Of a stretch of 64,000 bases of DNA, positions 10,157 through 19,658 are shown in pieces. Numbering within the stretch: the first letter of the stretch is position 1; the number at the start of each line of letters is the position of its first letter. This DNA comes from Prauserella cavernicola (GTDB lineage Bacteria > Actinomycetota > Actinomycetes > Mycobacteriales > Pseudonocardiaceae). Below the pieces are notes generated by a model. It saw nothing but the letters and a program-made list of their open reading frames with translations. It searched no databases and was not told the DNA's origin. The translations under genes were made by a program, and so were the position numbers. Location: positions 124,001 to 188,000 of the forward strand of contig NZ_JAENJH010000006.1 of NCBI RefSeq assembly GCF_016595675.1. Direction: 5' to 3'.

Positions 10157-11606
10157 CCCGCTGATCGCCGTCCGGGAGCTCGCCGCACACGCCGGTGCGA
10201 CGTCGATCCTGCATGACGTCTCGTTCTCGTTGAGCGGGGGCGAGGTCGTCACCCTGTTTGGCCCCTCGGGAGCGGGCAAGACCACGGTGGCGATGTCCGT
10301 CGCTGGGATCGCCCGGCCCGGGGTCACCGTGACCGGGCAGATCGCGTCGACCGCGCGCATCGGTTACCTGCCACAGCACGCGGCCGAGACGCTGAACCCG
10401 GCCCGCCGCATCGGCCGCGCGCTCGGCGAACTGGCCGGACTACGGAATCCCGGCGAAGGCAGAGCGCGTCGGCGCGCTCGCGTCGTCGAGGTGCTGCGGG
10501 CCGTGGCGTTCGATGTGGATGGTTCCGACGGCGCCGACCTCGCCCGGCTACTGCGGCGCTACCCGTTCGAGTTCTCCGGCGGGCAGCGGACCCGGCTCGC
10601 ACTGGCGCAGGTGCTCGTGACCTGCCCCGACGTGCTGGTGCTCGACGAGCCCACCACCGGGCTCGACGCCCTCAGTACGACCTCGCTCGTCGACGGGCTC
10701 GGCACATTGGCACTCGGCGGCGTCGCGCTGCTGGTCGTCACGCACGACTCCGACGTCGTGGCACGGCTGGGCGGGCGGGTGCTGCGAGTGCACGACGGCA
10801 CGGTGAGCGCGGGCAATGCCGCACCGCCGCGTTCCGCCGCACCCGCCAGCACCGGGGTGCGGCCGCAGGGCGCGCCAGTCGTACGGATGCGCGAGGTGTC
10901 CGTCCGCTATGGACGGACGCCGGTACTGCGGGAGGTGAACCTGGAGCTGTTCGACGGCGAGACGCTGGGCGTCGTCGGAGCGTCGGGCGCGGGGAAGTCC
11001 ACCGTCGCCCGCTGTCTCGCGGGCCTGCTCGAACCCGGTCGGGGAACGGTGCTGCTCGACGAGAAACCGTTACCCACCTTACGGAAGCGCACCACGGAAC
11101 AGATCGCGCAGGTGCAGTACGTCTGGCAGGAGGCGGCGTCGTCCTTCGACCGGCGGCGGACCGCCCTCGACCAGGTCGCCGCGACCGCGATCCGCCTGCG
11201 TGGTCTGGGACCCGATGAGGCACGGCGAGAGGCGACGGAGCTTCTGACCGAACTCGGGCTCACCGGCGCACAGCTCCGCCGCTACCCGCCTGCGCTGTCG
11301 GGCGGGCAGCTCCAGCGCGCCGCCGTCGCGCGCGCCCTGCTCGCCCGTCCGCGAGTGCTGATCTGCGACGAAGTGACCACGGGGCTCGATCAGCCGTTGT
11401 CGGACCGCATCCTCGACCACATGGACACCTACCAGCGACGCAGTGGCGCCTCGGTCCTGTTGATCAGCCACGACCGGCACGCCCTCGCCGAACGCGCCGA
11501 TCGCATCGTCGCCGTGGAGAATGCCCAGGTCCGCGCGATCAACGACCCGTTCGGCTCGGGGCCGGTTCCCGGCCGCAGCCCCATCACCGCACGTCGTATT
11601 CCCTGA
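10149..11606 (+). CDS. ABC transporter ATP-binding protein with two fused nucleotide domains
   Basis: 485 residues holding two complete ABC domains, equivalent to DppD-DppF or NikD-NikE fused. Domain 1: Walker A GPSGAGKTT (38-46), signature FSGGQRTRLALAQ (about 143), Walker B VLVLDEPTTGLD (about 166). Domain 2: Walker A GASGAGKST (about 277-285), signature LSGGQLQRAAVARAL (about 384), Walker B LICDEVTTGLD. All catalytic motifs look intact. It completes a self-sufficient importer of five genes with overlapping or very short junctions. Confidence 0.92.
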   Translation: MADPLIAVRELAAHAGATSILHDVSFSLSGGEVVTLFGPSGAGKTTVAMSVAGIARPGVTVTGQIASTARIGYLPQHAAETLNPARRIGRALGELAGLRNPGEGRARRRARVVEVLRAVAFDVDGSDGADLARLLRRYPFEFSGGQRTRLALAQVLVTCPDVLVLDEPTTGLDALSTTSLVDGLGTLALGGVALLVVTHDSDVVARLGGRVLRVHDGTVSAGNAAPPRSAAPASTGVRPQGAPVVRMREVSVRYGRTPVLREVNLELFDGETLGVVGASGAGKSTVARCLAGLLEPGRGTVLLDEKPLPTLRKRTTEQIAQVQYVWQEAASSFDRRRTALDQVAATAIRLRGLGPDEARREATELLTELGLTGAQLRRYPPALSGGQLQRAAVARALLARPRVLICDEVTTGLDQPLSDRILDHMDTYQRRSGASVLLISHDRHALAERADRIVAVENAQVRAINDPFGSGPVPGRSPITARRIP

Positions 11607-11664
11607 CACAGTCGTGACCGGGGTCGAGGTGCCGCCGCGTGAGTCCCGGCCCGCGAGCTGTTGG

Positions 11665-12102
11665 TCAGGAGCGCGTCCACGCTCCGAGCACGAGAAGGGT
11701 CTTGGTGCCCGCGATGGAGCCGGCGGCCCTCAGCTGGTCGATGACCTGCTGCAAATGTGCCACGTCCCGGACCCGGACCTGCACGAGCGCGTCCGGGTCG
11801 CCCGCGATCGTGTAGACGGCGTGCACCTCGGGCAAGAGGCTCGCGCTCGCGACGATGTCCGCCACCCGCGTCGTGCCCGCGTAGCGCAGCTCGGTGAACG
11901 CCTCGACTCCCCAGCCGAGCTTCGTGTGGTCGACCTGCACGGTGAAGCCGGTGATCACCCCGATCTCCTGCAGCCGGTTCACCCGCCGCTTCACCGCCGC
12001 CACCGAGAGACCGACGATGCCGGCCATGTCCGAGTAGGTCCGCCGCCCGTCCTCCCGCAGCAGGGTGATCAGTCGACGGTCGATCTCGTCGGCGTCGGTC
12101 AT
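11665..12102 (-). CDS. Lrp/AsnC family transcriptional regulator
   Basis: About 145 residues. N-terminal winged helix-turn-helix (DEIDRRLITLLREDGRRTYSD, GLSVAAVKRRVNRLQEIGVI) followed by a RAM ligand-sensing domain (VYTIAGDPDALVQVRVRDVAHLQQVI). The ATG at 12102 is chosen because AGGAGGA lies just upstream; the frame is open 24 codons further. It is divergent from the indolepyruvate oxidoreductase gene, with 150 bases between. AsnC regulators usually sense amino acids, so an aromatic amino acid controlling the neighbour is a reasonable inference. Confidence 0.9.
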   Translation of the reverse strand: MTDADEIDRRLITLLREDGRRTYSDMAGIVGLSVAAVKRRVNRLQEIGVITGFTVQVDHTKLGWGVEAFTELRYAGTTRVADIVASASLLPEVHAVYTIAGDPDALVQVRVRDVAHLQQVIDQLRAAGSIAGTKTLLVLGAWTRS

Positions 12103-12252
12103 GAGGGTCCTCCTCGCGCAAAATTTTTCAGCTCGAACGAGCAAATCGATGTTCTGTTTGCGTGTTGACCGCATCTTTCCCGACGTTGCTTGCGTGTGCA
12201 GAGGCAGATCATCTCCACTAGGCCTACCTCACGTCGGCCGAAGGAGACCACG

Positions 12253-15200
12253 TTGACCGTCCCCACCACGGTGACCCTCGACGACCGCTACGCCGCTGAG
12301 CACGGCCGGGCGCTCCTCACCGGGATCCAGGCCCTGGTCCGCCTCACCCTCGAGCAGCGCCGCCTCGACACCGAGCGTGGCTTCGACACCCGGGTGTTCG
12401 TCTCCGGCTATCAGGGCTCGCCGCTGGGCGGGCTGGACTCCGAGCTGGTCCGGTCGAAGCGCTTCCTCGACGCCGCGGGTGTGGTCTTCCAGCCGGGGGT
12501 GAACGAGGAGCTCGCCGCCACCGCGGTCGCCGGGACCCAGACGCTCGGACAGGTGCCGGGGCGACGCCACGACGGGGTCGTGGGGTTCTGGTACGGCAAG
12601 AACCCCGGCCTCGATCGCGCGGCGGACGCGATCCGGCACGGCAACCTCGCCGGCACCGCGACCCTCGGCGGCGCCGTCGCGATCATTGGCGACGACCCGG
12701 CGTCGAAGTCGTCCACCGTCCCGAGTTCGTGTGAGCCGATGGCGCAGAGCCTGGGTATACCGCTGCTCGCCCCGGGCACCGTGGGGGAAATCGTCGAACT
12801 CGGGCTGCACGCCGTCGCGTTGTCCCGTGCGTCGGGCCTGTGGACCGGGCTGAAGATCGTGGCCGACAACGCCGATGCCTCCGCCACCATCGACGTCGGC
12901 AGCCTGCGGCTCGGCATCCCGGTGCCGCCCGCGCAGCCGCGTCCCACCGCGGCCGCGCTCGTCGGGCCTGCCGCGCTCGACGCCGAGCACGACCTGCTCA
13001 CCCGCCGGCTCGATCTCGCCCGTGTCTACGCCCGCGAGACCGGGCTCAACCGCGCCGTGTTCGCCCCCGAGGGAGCGCGGCTCGGTGTGCTCGCCAGCGG
13101 CACCGGCTTCGCGGTCCTCCAGCGCGCGCTCGACGACCTCGGGCTCGACGAGGCGATCATGGAGCACCTCGGGCTCCGGCTGATCCGGCTGGGGATGCCG
13201 TGGCCGATCGACGCCGAGGAGCTGCGACGGCTCACCACGGACCTCGACGAGGTGCTGGTGGTCGAGGACAAGGTGCCGTTCCTCGAGGAGCACCTCAAAG
13301 CGGCGCTCTATCGGGTGCCGGGCGCGCCACTGGTCGTCGGTCGCTACGACGAGCGGAACCGGCCGCTGCTCACGGCGCGGGGGCAGCTCGCGGCCGAGGA
13401 CGTCGCGCGCGCCGTGGCCGCGCGCGTCGGGCACGAGCGGCTACCGCGCACGGCGGCGGTGCAGCTGTCGGCGATCGAGCCTCGCAGGCCCGCTCGCATC
13501 GGGCTGCCGCTGGCGGGTGCGGCGCGCACCCCGTACTTCTGCTCGGGCTGCCCGCACAACACCTCCACCAAGACCGCGGACGGGACTCTGGTGGGCGTCG
13601 GGATCGGCTGCCACAGCATGATCGCGATCGACGGTGATGGCCGCGGCACGCAGATCGGCCTGACGCAAATGGGCGGCGAGGGCGCGCAGTGGCTCGGCCT
13701 CGCCCCGTTCACCGACGACCGGCACTTCGTGCAGAACCTCGGCGACGGGACCTTCCACCACTCCGGCTCGCTGGCGATCCGGCAGGCCGTGGCAGGCGGG
13801 GCGACCATGACCTACAAGCTGCTCTACAACGACGCCGTCGCGATGACCGGCGGGCAGCAGGCGATCGGGCGGTTGTCCGTCCCCGAGATCACCCGGCTGC
13901 TCGCCACCGAGGGCGTTCGCCGGATCATCGTCACCGCGGACGACCCCGCCAAGTATCGCGGCGTCACGCTCGACCCGATCGCCTCGGTGCGGCACCGCGA
14001 CCGGTTCGCCGAGGCCGAGGCCGAGCTGGCGGCGGTCGACGGGGTGACCGTGCTGATCCACGACGACCAGTGCGCCGCCGAGGAGCGCAGGCTGCGCAAG
14101 CGCGGCAAGCTCCCCACCCCGGCCGGGAAGGTCGTGGTCAACGAGCGGGTGTGCGAGGGCTGCGGGGACTGCGGGGACCAGTCGACCTGCCTGTCGGTGC
14201 AGCCCGTGGCGACGGAGTTCGGGCGCAAGACGCGCATCCACCAGCCCTCGTGCAACTCGGACTTCTCCTGTCTCAAGGGCGACTGCCCGTCGTTCCTGCT
14301 CGTGGAGCCGGGGACGGTGACCCGCTCCGTCCCACCGCTTCCGGTCGCGCTGACCGAGCCCGAGCCGCGCTTCGACGACGACCAGACGCTGATCCGGATG
14401 CCCGGCATCGGCGGGACGGGTGTGGTCACGGCCTCGCAGATCCTGCAGATGGCCGCACACATGGACGGGCGGTTCGCCGCGGGTCTGGAACAGGTGGGGC
14501 TGGCGCAGAAGGGCGGTCCGGTCGTCTCCGACATCCGGATCGCCAAGCAGCCGATCCGGGGCGCGCTGCGGGCCTCGCGCGGCACCGCCGACGTCCTCAT
14601 CGGATTCGACGTCCTCGGCGCGGCCGAAGCGGCGAACCTCGCCGCTGCCAGGACCGGGCAGGCGGTCGCGGTGCTCAACACCGCGATCGTGCCGACGGCT
14701 GCGATGATCAGCGGACGGGTGCCGCTACCGGGGACCGCGGACGACGCGGTCGAGCAGATCGCCGCTGCGGCGGGCGAGGTGGTCGCGATCGACGCGCAAT
14801 CGCTCGCCGAGGCCCTGTTCGGCGACCACATGCCCACCAACATGGTGTTGCTCGGCGCCGCGTACCAGGCCGGCTGCCTGCCGGTGTCCTCGGAGTCGAT
14901 GGAGGAGGCGATCCGGCTCAACGGCGCCGCGGTCGAGCAGACCCTGGCCGCGTTCCGCTGGGGCCGGGCCGCGGTGCTGGACCCTGTCGCGGTGCGGGAG
15001 GCCGCGCATCCGCAGGTCGCCGTCGCGCGGACCGAAGGGCTCGACGAGGTGCTGGCGGTCCGCGTCGACGACCTCACCGGATTCCAGAACGCGGTGCTGG
15101 CAGGTCGCTACGCGGCCGAGGTTCGCCGGGTCGCCTCGCTCGTGGACAGCACCGACGGCACCGACGGCACCGACAGCGCCGACCCCGAAGGCCGGATCGC

Positions 15201-15678
15201 CGTCGCCTACGCCCGCGGGCTGCACAGGCTGCTGGCGTACAAGGACGAGTACGAGGTCGCGCGGCTGCACCTCGACCCGGTCGAGAAAGCCCGGCGTGAC
15301 GCCGAATTCGGGCCGGACGCGAAGGTGTCGGTGCTGCTGCACCCGCCGGTGCTGCGCGCGCTGGGCATGAAGAACAAGATCCGGCTGGCCGGTCGTACGG
15401 CGGAGGTGGCCTTCCGCGGGCTGCGTGCGATGAAGGGCTTGCGCGGTACCGCGTTCGACGTGTTCGGCTACGCGAAGGTCCGGCGGGTGGAGCGCCAGCT
15501 GGTGGCCGAGTACCAGGAGCTCGTGGGGGCGGCCGTGGACCGGCTCACCGCGGAGAACGTCGACCGGGTCGTGGCGATCACCGAGCTGGCCGAGGAAGTC
15601 AGGGGCTACGAGGAGATCAAGCTCGCCAACATCGAACGGTTCCGGGTGAAAGCCGCCGAGGCACTGGCCGTCCTCTGA
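12253..15678 (+). CDS. Indolepyruvate ferredoxin oxidoreductase, fused alpha and beta parts
   Basis: About 1141 residues. Oxidatively decarboxylates aryl- or branched 2-oxo acids from amino acid transamination to acyl-CoA, passing electrons to ferredoxin. In order: a pyrimidine-binding domain near the start (VSGYQGSPLGGLDSEL), a thiamine diphosphate domain with CSGCPHNTSTK and GIGCHSMIAID (~430-460), a cluster-binding segment CEGCGDCGDQSTC plus CNSDFSCLKGDCPSF (~634-680), and a gamma-type domain opening GIGGTGVVTASQ (~719). The length and order match the fused form common in actinobacteria and proteobacteria. The start is a TTG at 12253, chosen for the AAGGAGA six bases upstream; no ATG or GTG is equally placed. 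Confidence 0.93.
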   Translation: MTVPTTVTLDDRYAAEHGRALLTGIQALVRLTLEQRRLDTERGFDTRVFVSGYQGSPLGGLDSELVRSKRFLDAAGVVFQPGVNEELAATAVAGTQTLGQVPGRRHDGVVGFWYGKNPGLDRAADAIRHGNLAGTATLGGAVAIIGDDPASKSSTVPSSCEPMAQSLGIPLLAPGTVGEIVELGLHAVALSRASGLWTGLKIVADNADASATIDVGSLRLGIPVPPAQPRPTAAALVGPAALDAEHDLLTRRLDLARVYARETGLNRAVFAPEGARLGVLASGTGFAVLQRALDDLGLDEAIMEHLGLRLIRLGMPWPIDAEELRRLTTDLDEVLVVEDKVPFLEEHLKAALYRVPGAPLVVGRYDERNRPLLTARGQLAAEDVARAVAARVGHERLPRTAAVQLSAIEPRRPARIGLPLAGAARTPYFCSGCPHNTSTKTADGTLVGVGIGCHSMIAIDGDGRGTQIGLTQMGGEGAQWLGLAPFTDDRHFVQNLGDGTFHHSGSLAIRQAVAGGATMTYKLLYNDAVAMTGGQQAIGRLSVPEITRLLATEGVRRIIVTADDPAKYRGVTLDPIASVRHRDRFAEAEAELAAVDGVTVLIHDDQCAAEERRLRKRGKLPTPAGKVVVNERVCEGCGDCGDQSTCLSVQPVATEFGRKTRIHQPSCNSDFSCLKGDCPSFLLVEPGTVTRSVPPLPVALTEPEPRFDDDQTLIRMPGIGGTGVVTASQILQMAAHMDGRFAAGLEQVGLAQKGGPVVSDIRIAKQPIRGALRASRGTADVLIGFDVLGAAEAANLAAARTGQAVAVLNTAIVPTAAMISGRVPLPGTADDAVEQIAAAAGEVVAIDAQSLAEALFGDHMPTNMVLLGAAYQAGCLPVSSESMEEAIRLNGAAVEQTLAAFRWGRAAVLDPVAVREAAHPQVAVARTEGLDEVLAVRVDDLTGFQNAVLAGRYAAEVRRVASLVDSTDGTDGTDSADPEGRIAVAYARGLHRLLAYKDEYEVARLHLDPVEKARRDAEFGPDAKVSVLLHPPVLRALGMKNKIRLAGRTAEVAFRGLRAMKGLRGTAFDVFGYAKVRRVERQLVAEYQELVGAAVDRLTAENVDRVVAITELAEEVRGYEEIKLANIERFRVKAAEALAVL

Positions 15679-15686
15679 GGATCGCA

Positions 15687-15732
15687 GCGCCGTCTCGCTC
15701 TCGGAGGGTGACCGCCGAGAGCGAGACGGCGC
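15687..15732. terminator. Strong hairpin terminator, 18-bp perfect stem
   Basis: Arms 15687-15704 and 15715-15732 pair perfectly around a 10-base loop. It lies 9 bases after the oxidoreductase stop and just beyond the end of the convergent reductase pseudogene, so it can serve both directions. It lacks a T-run, as is common in high-GC actinomycetes. Confidence 0.8.
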
Positions 15733-15769
15733 GCTCGCCTCGCTCGGGACTGATCCTCCTGGCCCTGCG

Positions 15770-16805
15770 CTAGTCGGCGCCCGGCGCCGCGGAGATCTTC
15801 GCGATCATCTTGCCGGTGACGCGGCTGGTGAACATGTCCGGGAAGGTTTCGGGAATGGCTTCGAGCCCGTCGAAGATGTGCGCTTTGTAGTGCGCTTTCC
15901 CGTCCGCGACCGCCGGGGCCAGCTCCGCCAGGAAATCGGGGTAGCAGTCGACGAACTCCATCACGTTGAAACCGCGGATGGTCGCCTTTTTGTAGACGGC
16001 CGCCCTCAGGAGGTCCGGCAGGCGGTCCGGGCCGTCGAAGGCGCCGGTTCGGGTGATCTGCGACATGACGCCACCGACGACGATCTGCGCGTCCGGGTTG
16101 AGGTGCGGCAGCAGTGCGGGGAGCACGGCGGCGCCCACGTTGTCGTAGATGGTGTCGATCCCGTTGGGCACCGCGAGGGCGAGTTGCTCGGCGAAGTCGG
16201 GCGCGCGGTGGTCGACGGCCGCGTCCAGGCGGAGGTCGTCGAGCAGGTGGCGAACCTTCGGGCCCGCCGGCAATCCCGGTCACCCGGTGCCCGCGGAGTT
16301 TGCCGAGCTGGGCAGCCGCCGAGCCGACGGCACCCGCCGCACCGGTGACGACCAGCGTTCCGCCGGGCGCGGGCCGGAGGATCCTGGTCAGGCCGACCCA
16401 TGCGGTGAGACCGGGCATGCCCAGTAGTTCCAGGTTCGTCCACAAGGGCGCCGCGTGCGGGTCGACCACCCGGAGGTCCGACCCGTCCGACACGGCGTAG
16501 TCCTGCCAGCCGGTGGTGCCGGCGACGTGGTCGCCGACGGCGAAGGACGGATGCTTGCTCTCCTCGACGACCGCGACGGTGAAGCCGAGCATGGTGTCGC
16601 CGATGTCGATGGGGGGCTGGTCGCCGTTCGCGTTTCCCATCAGAATGCGGTTGAAGGGTTCGAGCGAGGTCAGGATGTTCCGGACGAGCACCTGTCCCTC
16701 ACCCGGGACGGGCACCGGGGTTTGCACGATCTCGAAATCGCTCGCCTTCGGATTTCCGTGGGGCCGTGCCGCCAGGACGATCTGGCGGTTCACCGGCTTG
16801 GTCAT
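15770..16805 (-). pseudogene. Zinc-independent MDR-type NADP-dependent oxidoreductase, frameshifted
   Basis: Family of curcumin reductase and 2-alkenal reductases. The N-terminal half (from MTKPVNRQIVLAARPHGNP, start 16805) reads through the nucleotide site VVTGAAGAVGSAAAQLGKLRGHRVTGIAGGPE and then leaves frame near 16266. The C-terminal half continues in another frame from KVRHLLDDLRLDAAVDHRAP to ISAAPGAD (stop at 15770). The join would read GGPE-KVRHLL if two bases, probably a GA, were restored, so a 2-base loss or a sequencing error explains it. Both halves are otherwise intact. It follows the SDR gene in the same direction and was probably in its operon under the TetR regulator. Confidence 0.85.
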
Positions 16806-16841
16806 GGTGTGGTTCCTCTCGTGGTCGATTCGCTTCGCGAA

Positions 16842-17582
16842 TCAGATCTGCGCCAGTCCGCCGTCGACGTAGAGATTGGCGCCGTAGACGAAACTGCTCT
16901 GCGGTGAAGCCAGGAAGGCCACCGCGGCGGCGATCTCGTCCGGATCGCCGACGCGCTGGCGCGGCAGACCCGCGGCGATCTCCGTCATCACCTCGTCGGC
17001 GCGTTCACCGAAGGCCGAGTCCCACAGCGGGGTCTTGACCGGCCCCGGCGACACGACATTGACCCGGATGCCCCGGCCGCCGAGTTCACTGGCCCACGCC
17101 CGTGCATACGCCCGTACAGCCGCCTTCGACGCCCCGTAGGCGCTCATGCCCGCGGAGCCTCCCGCGCCGGCGGTGGAGCCGGTGAGGATCACCGACGCGC
17201 CGTCGTTGAGCAGCGGGAGCGCCTTCTGCACGGTGAAGAAGGTGCCCTTGACGTTGATGTCGAAGATGGCGTCGTGGATCTCCTCGGTGAGTTCCGCCAA
17301 GCCGGCGACGGTATTGACGCCCGCGTTGGCGAACACCACGTCCAGCCCCTTGCCGCGCTCCCGCACCCGCTCGTACAGCCGGTCCACATCGGACGCGACG
17401 CTGACGTCACCGGGCACCGCGGTGGCGTCGCCGATGGCGGCGACCGCCTTCTCCAGCTCGGCCTCGCGGCGCCCGGTGATGAACACGTGCGCGCCCTCCG
17501 CGGCAAGCCGCTCCGCGGTCGCCAGGCCGATGCCCGCACTGCCGCCGGTCACCACGGCCGTTTTGCCCTCGAACTGTCCCAC
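16842..17582 (-). CDS. SDR family NAD(P)-dependent oxidoreductase
   Basis: 246 residues, classical short-chain dehydrogenase length. Cofactor site TGGSAGIGLATAE (~12-24), structural NAG in VVFANAGV, catalytic Ser in ILTGSTAG, and YGASK with Tyr149 and Lys153; C-terminal LYVDGGL. The residue after strand 2 is TGRRE, which favours NADP(H). It is divergent from a TetR gene, with a perfect palindrome over the shared promoter, and upstream of a broken MDR reductase, so the two formed a carbonyl/enal detoxification pair. Substrate unknown. Confidence 0.9.
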   Translation of the reverse strand: MGQFEGKTAVVTGGSAGIGLATAERLAAEGAHVFITGRREAELEKAVAAIGDATAVPGDVSVASDVDRLYERVRERGKGLDVVFANAGVNTVAGLAELTEEIHDAIFDINVKGTFFTVQKALPLLNDGASVILTGSTAGAGGSAGMSAYGASKAAVRAYARAWASELGGRGIRVNVVSPGPVKTPLWDSAFGERADEVMTEIAAGLPRQRVGDPDEIAAAVAFLASPQSSFVYGANLYVDGGLAQI

Positions 17583-17597
17583 TGCCGACCTCCAGGT

Positions 17598-17621
17598 ATT
17601 TAGTACCGATCGGTACTAAAT
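17598..17621. promoter_or_regulatory. 24-bp perfect palindrome, probable TetR operator
   Basis: Half-site ATTTAGTACCGA followed by its exact reverse complement. It lies 16 bases upstream of the SDR start and 64 bases upstream of the TetR start, where a repressor would block both promoters. Its AT-rich arms stand out from the surrounding DNA. Confidence 0.85.
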
Positions 17622-17685
17622 CAACGTAGCACAGCCGCCGCGCCTTGTGGATCGACCGGTACAGAAAGGGGGTAGGATCGGCCGC

Positions 17686-18294
17686 ATGGATCGTCAACAG
17701 AAGGCGCCACCTGGCCGCCCCCGGGGCTTCGACGCCGACGCGGCCCTCGACCGGGCCATGCGTGTCTTCTGGGAGAAGGGGTACGAAGGCGCCAGCCTCA
17801 CCGAGCTGACCAGCGCCATGGGCATCACGCGCACCAGCATGTACGCGGCCTTCGGGAACAAGGACGCGCTGTTCCAGAAGGCGCTGGAGCTCTACCGCGT
17901 GGGCCCCGCCTCCTACGTGAGCCGAGCGCTGCGGGAACCCACCGCCCGCGAGGTGGTCACCGCCTTCCTGCACGGCTCGGTCAACACCTCGCTCTCGCCG
18001 GACTGCCCCGCCGGGTGCCTCAGCGTCCAAGGCGCTCTCGCCGCGGGGGAGCACGGGCGCATCGCTCGTGACGTGCTCACCGAGTGGCGAAACGATGGCA
18101 TGCTGCACCTGCGAGACCGGCTCCAGCAGGCCGTCGACGAGGGCGACCTGCCGTCCGGCAGTGATCCCGCGGTGCTCGCCCGCTACATCATGACCGTGTC
18201 GAACGGGATCGCCGTCCAAGCCGCCGCCGGTGCCTCCCGCGAGGAGCTGCGCCAGGTGGTGGAGCTGGCCTTGAGCACCTGGCCGTCGAACTGA
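17686..18294 (+). CDS. TetR/AcrR family transcriptional regulator
   Basis: About 202 residues. N-terminal helix-turn-helix [54 protein letters not shown] (about 10-63) followed by a helical ligand domain with two Cys in [14 protein letters not shown], a feature of the subgroup that often controls SDR and reductase genes. ATG at 17686 is the first that gives the family-like start; the ribosome site is weak (GTAGGATC). It is divergent from the SDR-MDR operon and very likely represses it and itself through the palindrome at 17598. Confidence 0.9.
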   Translation: MDRQQKAPPGRPRGFDADAALDRAMRVFWEKGYEGASLTELTSAMGITRTSMYAAFGNKDALFQKALELYRVGPASYVSRALREPTAREVVTAFLHGSVNTSLSPDCPAGCLSVQGALAAGEHGRIARDVLTEWRNDGMLHLRDRLQQAVDEGDLPSGSDPAVLARYIMTVSNGIAVQAAAGASREELRQVVELALSTWPSN

Positions 18295-18311
18295 CCGAGT
18301 GTCCGGTTCTA

Positions 18312-19439
18312 CTAGCGCGCATCCGCTGCCTGGCTGGCGACGTCGCGGAGCATCGCGTTCCGTCGCTCGAGCGCGTCCTGGGTCGGCGGCACCATGATCG
18401 GTGCCCCCTCCGTGGCGAAGGTCTGACACTTGTCCACGTACGGACGCAGCCGTTCGTGGTAGTTCTTCGAGACGGCGTCGACGTCGCCGCCGTACTCGGT
18501 CCACGTGAGGGCCAGGAGTTCCGCGGAGCGGAGCGCGAGGCTGGTGCCCAATCCGGACAGTAGTGCCGCGCAATGGGCGGCGTCACCGATGACAGCGACG
18601 TGCCCTTCGGTCCAGCGGGGCATGTGGGTCTGGCTCACCGAGTCGAAGTAGAAGCCCTGGGCCGCGGGGTCGGCGAAGGCGGCTCGGAGCTCGGGCAGCT
18701 GCCACGCGTCGACGCGCGAGAGGAAGTCGTCGATGATCGCGCGCTGGGCCGGGACGTCCCGGTAGTCGTAGTCGAGTTCCGGGCTCGCGGCCAGCATCAT
18801 CGCCAGTGGTCCGTCGCCGGCGTCGCGCACGACGACGGTGAGACCGGGGACGTTGAGCATCGCCTTCTGCCAGTCCCGATCTGATGGAAGGTTGACGAGA
18901 GCGACGTAGTAACCGATGTGCCGCACATAGTCGGACTCGGGTCCGAAGGCGAGCCGGCGCACGGTGGAGTGCAGGCCGTCGGCGCCGACCACGAGGTCGA
19001 ACCGCCGGGACGTGCCGTCGCTCAGCGTGACGTCGATGTGCCGAGGGCCGTCGTCGAGCGCCGTGAGCGAGGTCGAGAAGAGGAACTCGACGTTGGCGGG
19101 CACCACGTCGAGAAGAATGTCGTTGAGCCGGTCCCGGGAGATCTCGATGTCCTCGTCGGTCTCGTTGGCGAACCATCTCAGGTCGAGGCTGGCCACCTGC
19201 CGGCCGGATTCGTCCAGGACCGGCCAGGCGCCCTCGGGGGTGACCTGCGACCGATTGATCCGGTCGAGGATCCCCATGCGCTCGGCGGTGCCGAGTGCGT
19301 CGCCGCGCACGTCGATGGGAGCACCGCCCTGGCGCAGACCGTCGGCGCGCTCGACCACGGTGACCCGGTGACCCAGGTGCGCGAACCAGTGCGCCGCGGA
19401 CAGTCCGGCCATGCTCGCGCCGGCGATGAGAACGTCCAT
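18312..19439 (-). CDS. FAD-dependent monooxygenase (UbiH/PHBH-type)
   Basis: About 375 residues. FAD-binding motifs of the class A aromatic hydroxylase fold: MDVLIAGASMAGLSAAHWFAHLGHRVTVVER (GxGxxG-like, 1-31), the ribose-binding DLVVGADGLHSTVR (~155), and GHVAVIGDAAHCAALLSGLGTSLALRSAELL (~280-310) with the GD motif. The GxSxxG form of the first motif is normal for this subgroup. ATG at 19439 follows GAGGAGT. Its upstream region carries two GGATGCAA-type words shared with the neighbouring hydrolase operon, GntR gene and cupin, so it probably belongs to the same catabolic regulon. Confidence 0.9.
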   Translation of the reverse strand: MDVLIAGASMAGLSAAHWFAHLGHRVTVVERADGLRQGGAPIDVRGDALGTAERMGILDRINRSQVTPEGAWPVLDESGRQVASLDLRWFANETDEDIEISRDRLNDILLDVVPANVEFLFSTSLTALDDGPRHIDVTLSDGTSRRFDLVVGADGLHSTVRRLAFGPESDYVRHIGYYVALVNLPSDRDWQKAMLNVPGLTVVVRDAGDGPLAMMLAASPELDYDYRDVPAQRAIIDDFLSRVDAWQLPELRAAFADPAAQGFYFDSVSQTHMPRWTEGHVAVIGDAAHCAALLSGLGTSLALRSAELLALTWTEYGGDVDAVSKNYHERLRPYVDKCQTFATEGAPIMVPPTQDALERRNAMLRDVASQAADAR

Positions 19440-19482
19440 GGGTCCCACTCCTCGTTCGGTCGGTTCAGGCGTGGCGGCATTG

Positions 19483-19597
19483 TTGCATGGAATACCGCAA
19501 ATATGGGATGCAAAACAGCTCAGTCGCGGGCGGTCCTGGGCGGAGCTCCCCTTGTCACGAGGTGACTGGGATGCAACTATGGCAAATAGCATCCAAT
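19483..19597. promoter_or_regulatory. Divergent control region with GGATGCAA motifs
   Basis: TTGCAT at 19483 and GGATGCAA at 19506-19513 lie upstream of the monooxygenase; GGATGCAA at 19569-19576 and GCATCCAAT at 19589-19597 lie upstream of the hydrolase operon. The same 8-mer recurs before the GntR and cupin genes. Probable operators of the GntR regulator at 23925. Confidence 0.65.
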
Positions 19598-19658
19598 CGA
19601 CTGATCAAAGCCTCGCGGTCGGTCCGGGTGCACGCTGCGACCGGATTGGTGAGGGTGG

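Noticed and set aside
12190-12252. Upstream ATG extension of the indolepyruvate oxidoreductase
   Set aside because: No ribosome site; the TTG at 12253 has AAGGAGA at correct spacing and family-like sequence starts after it.
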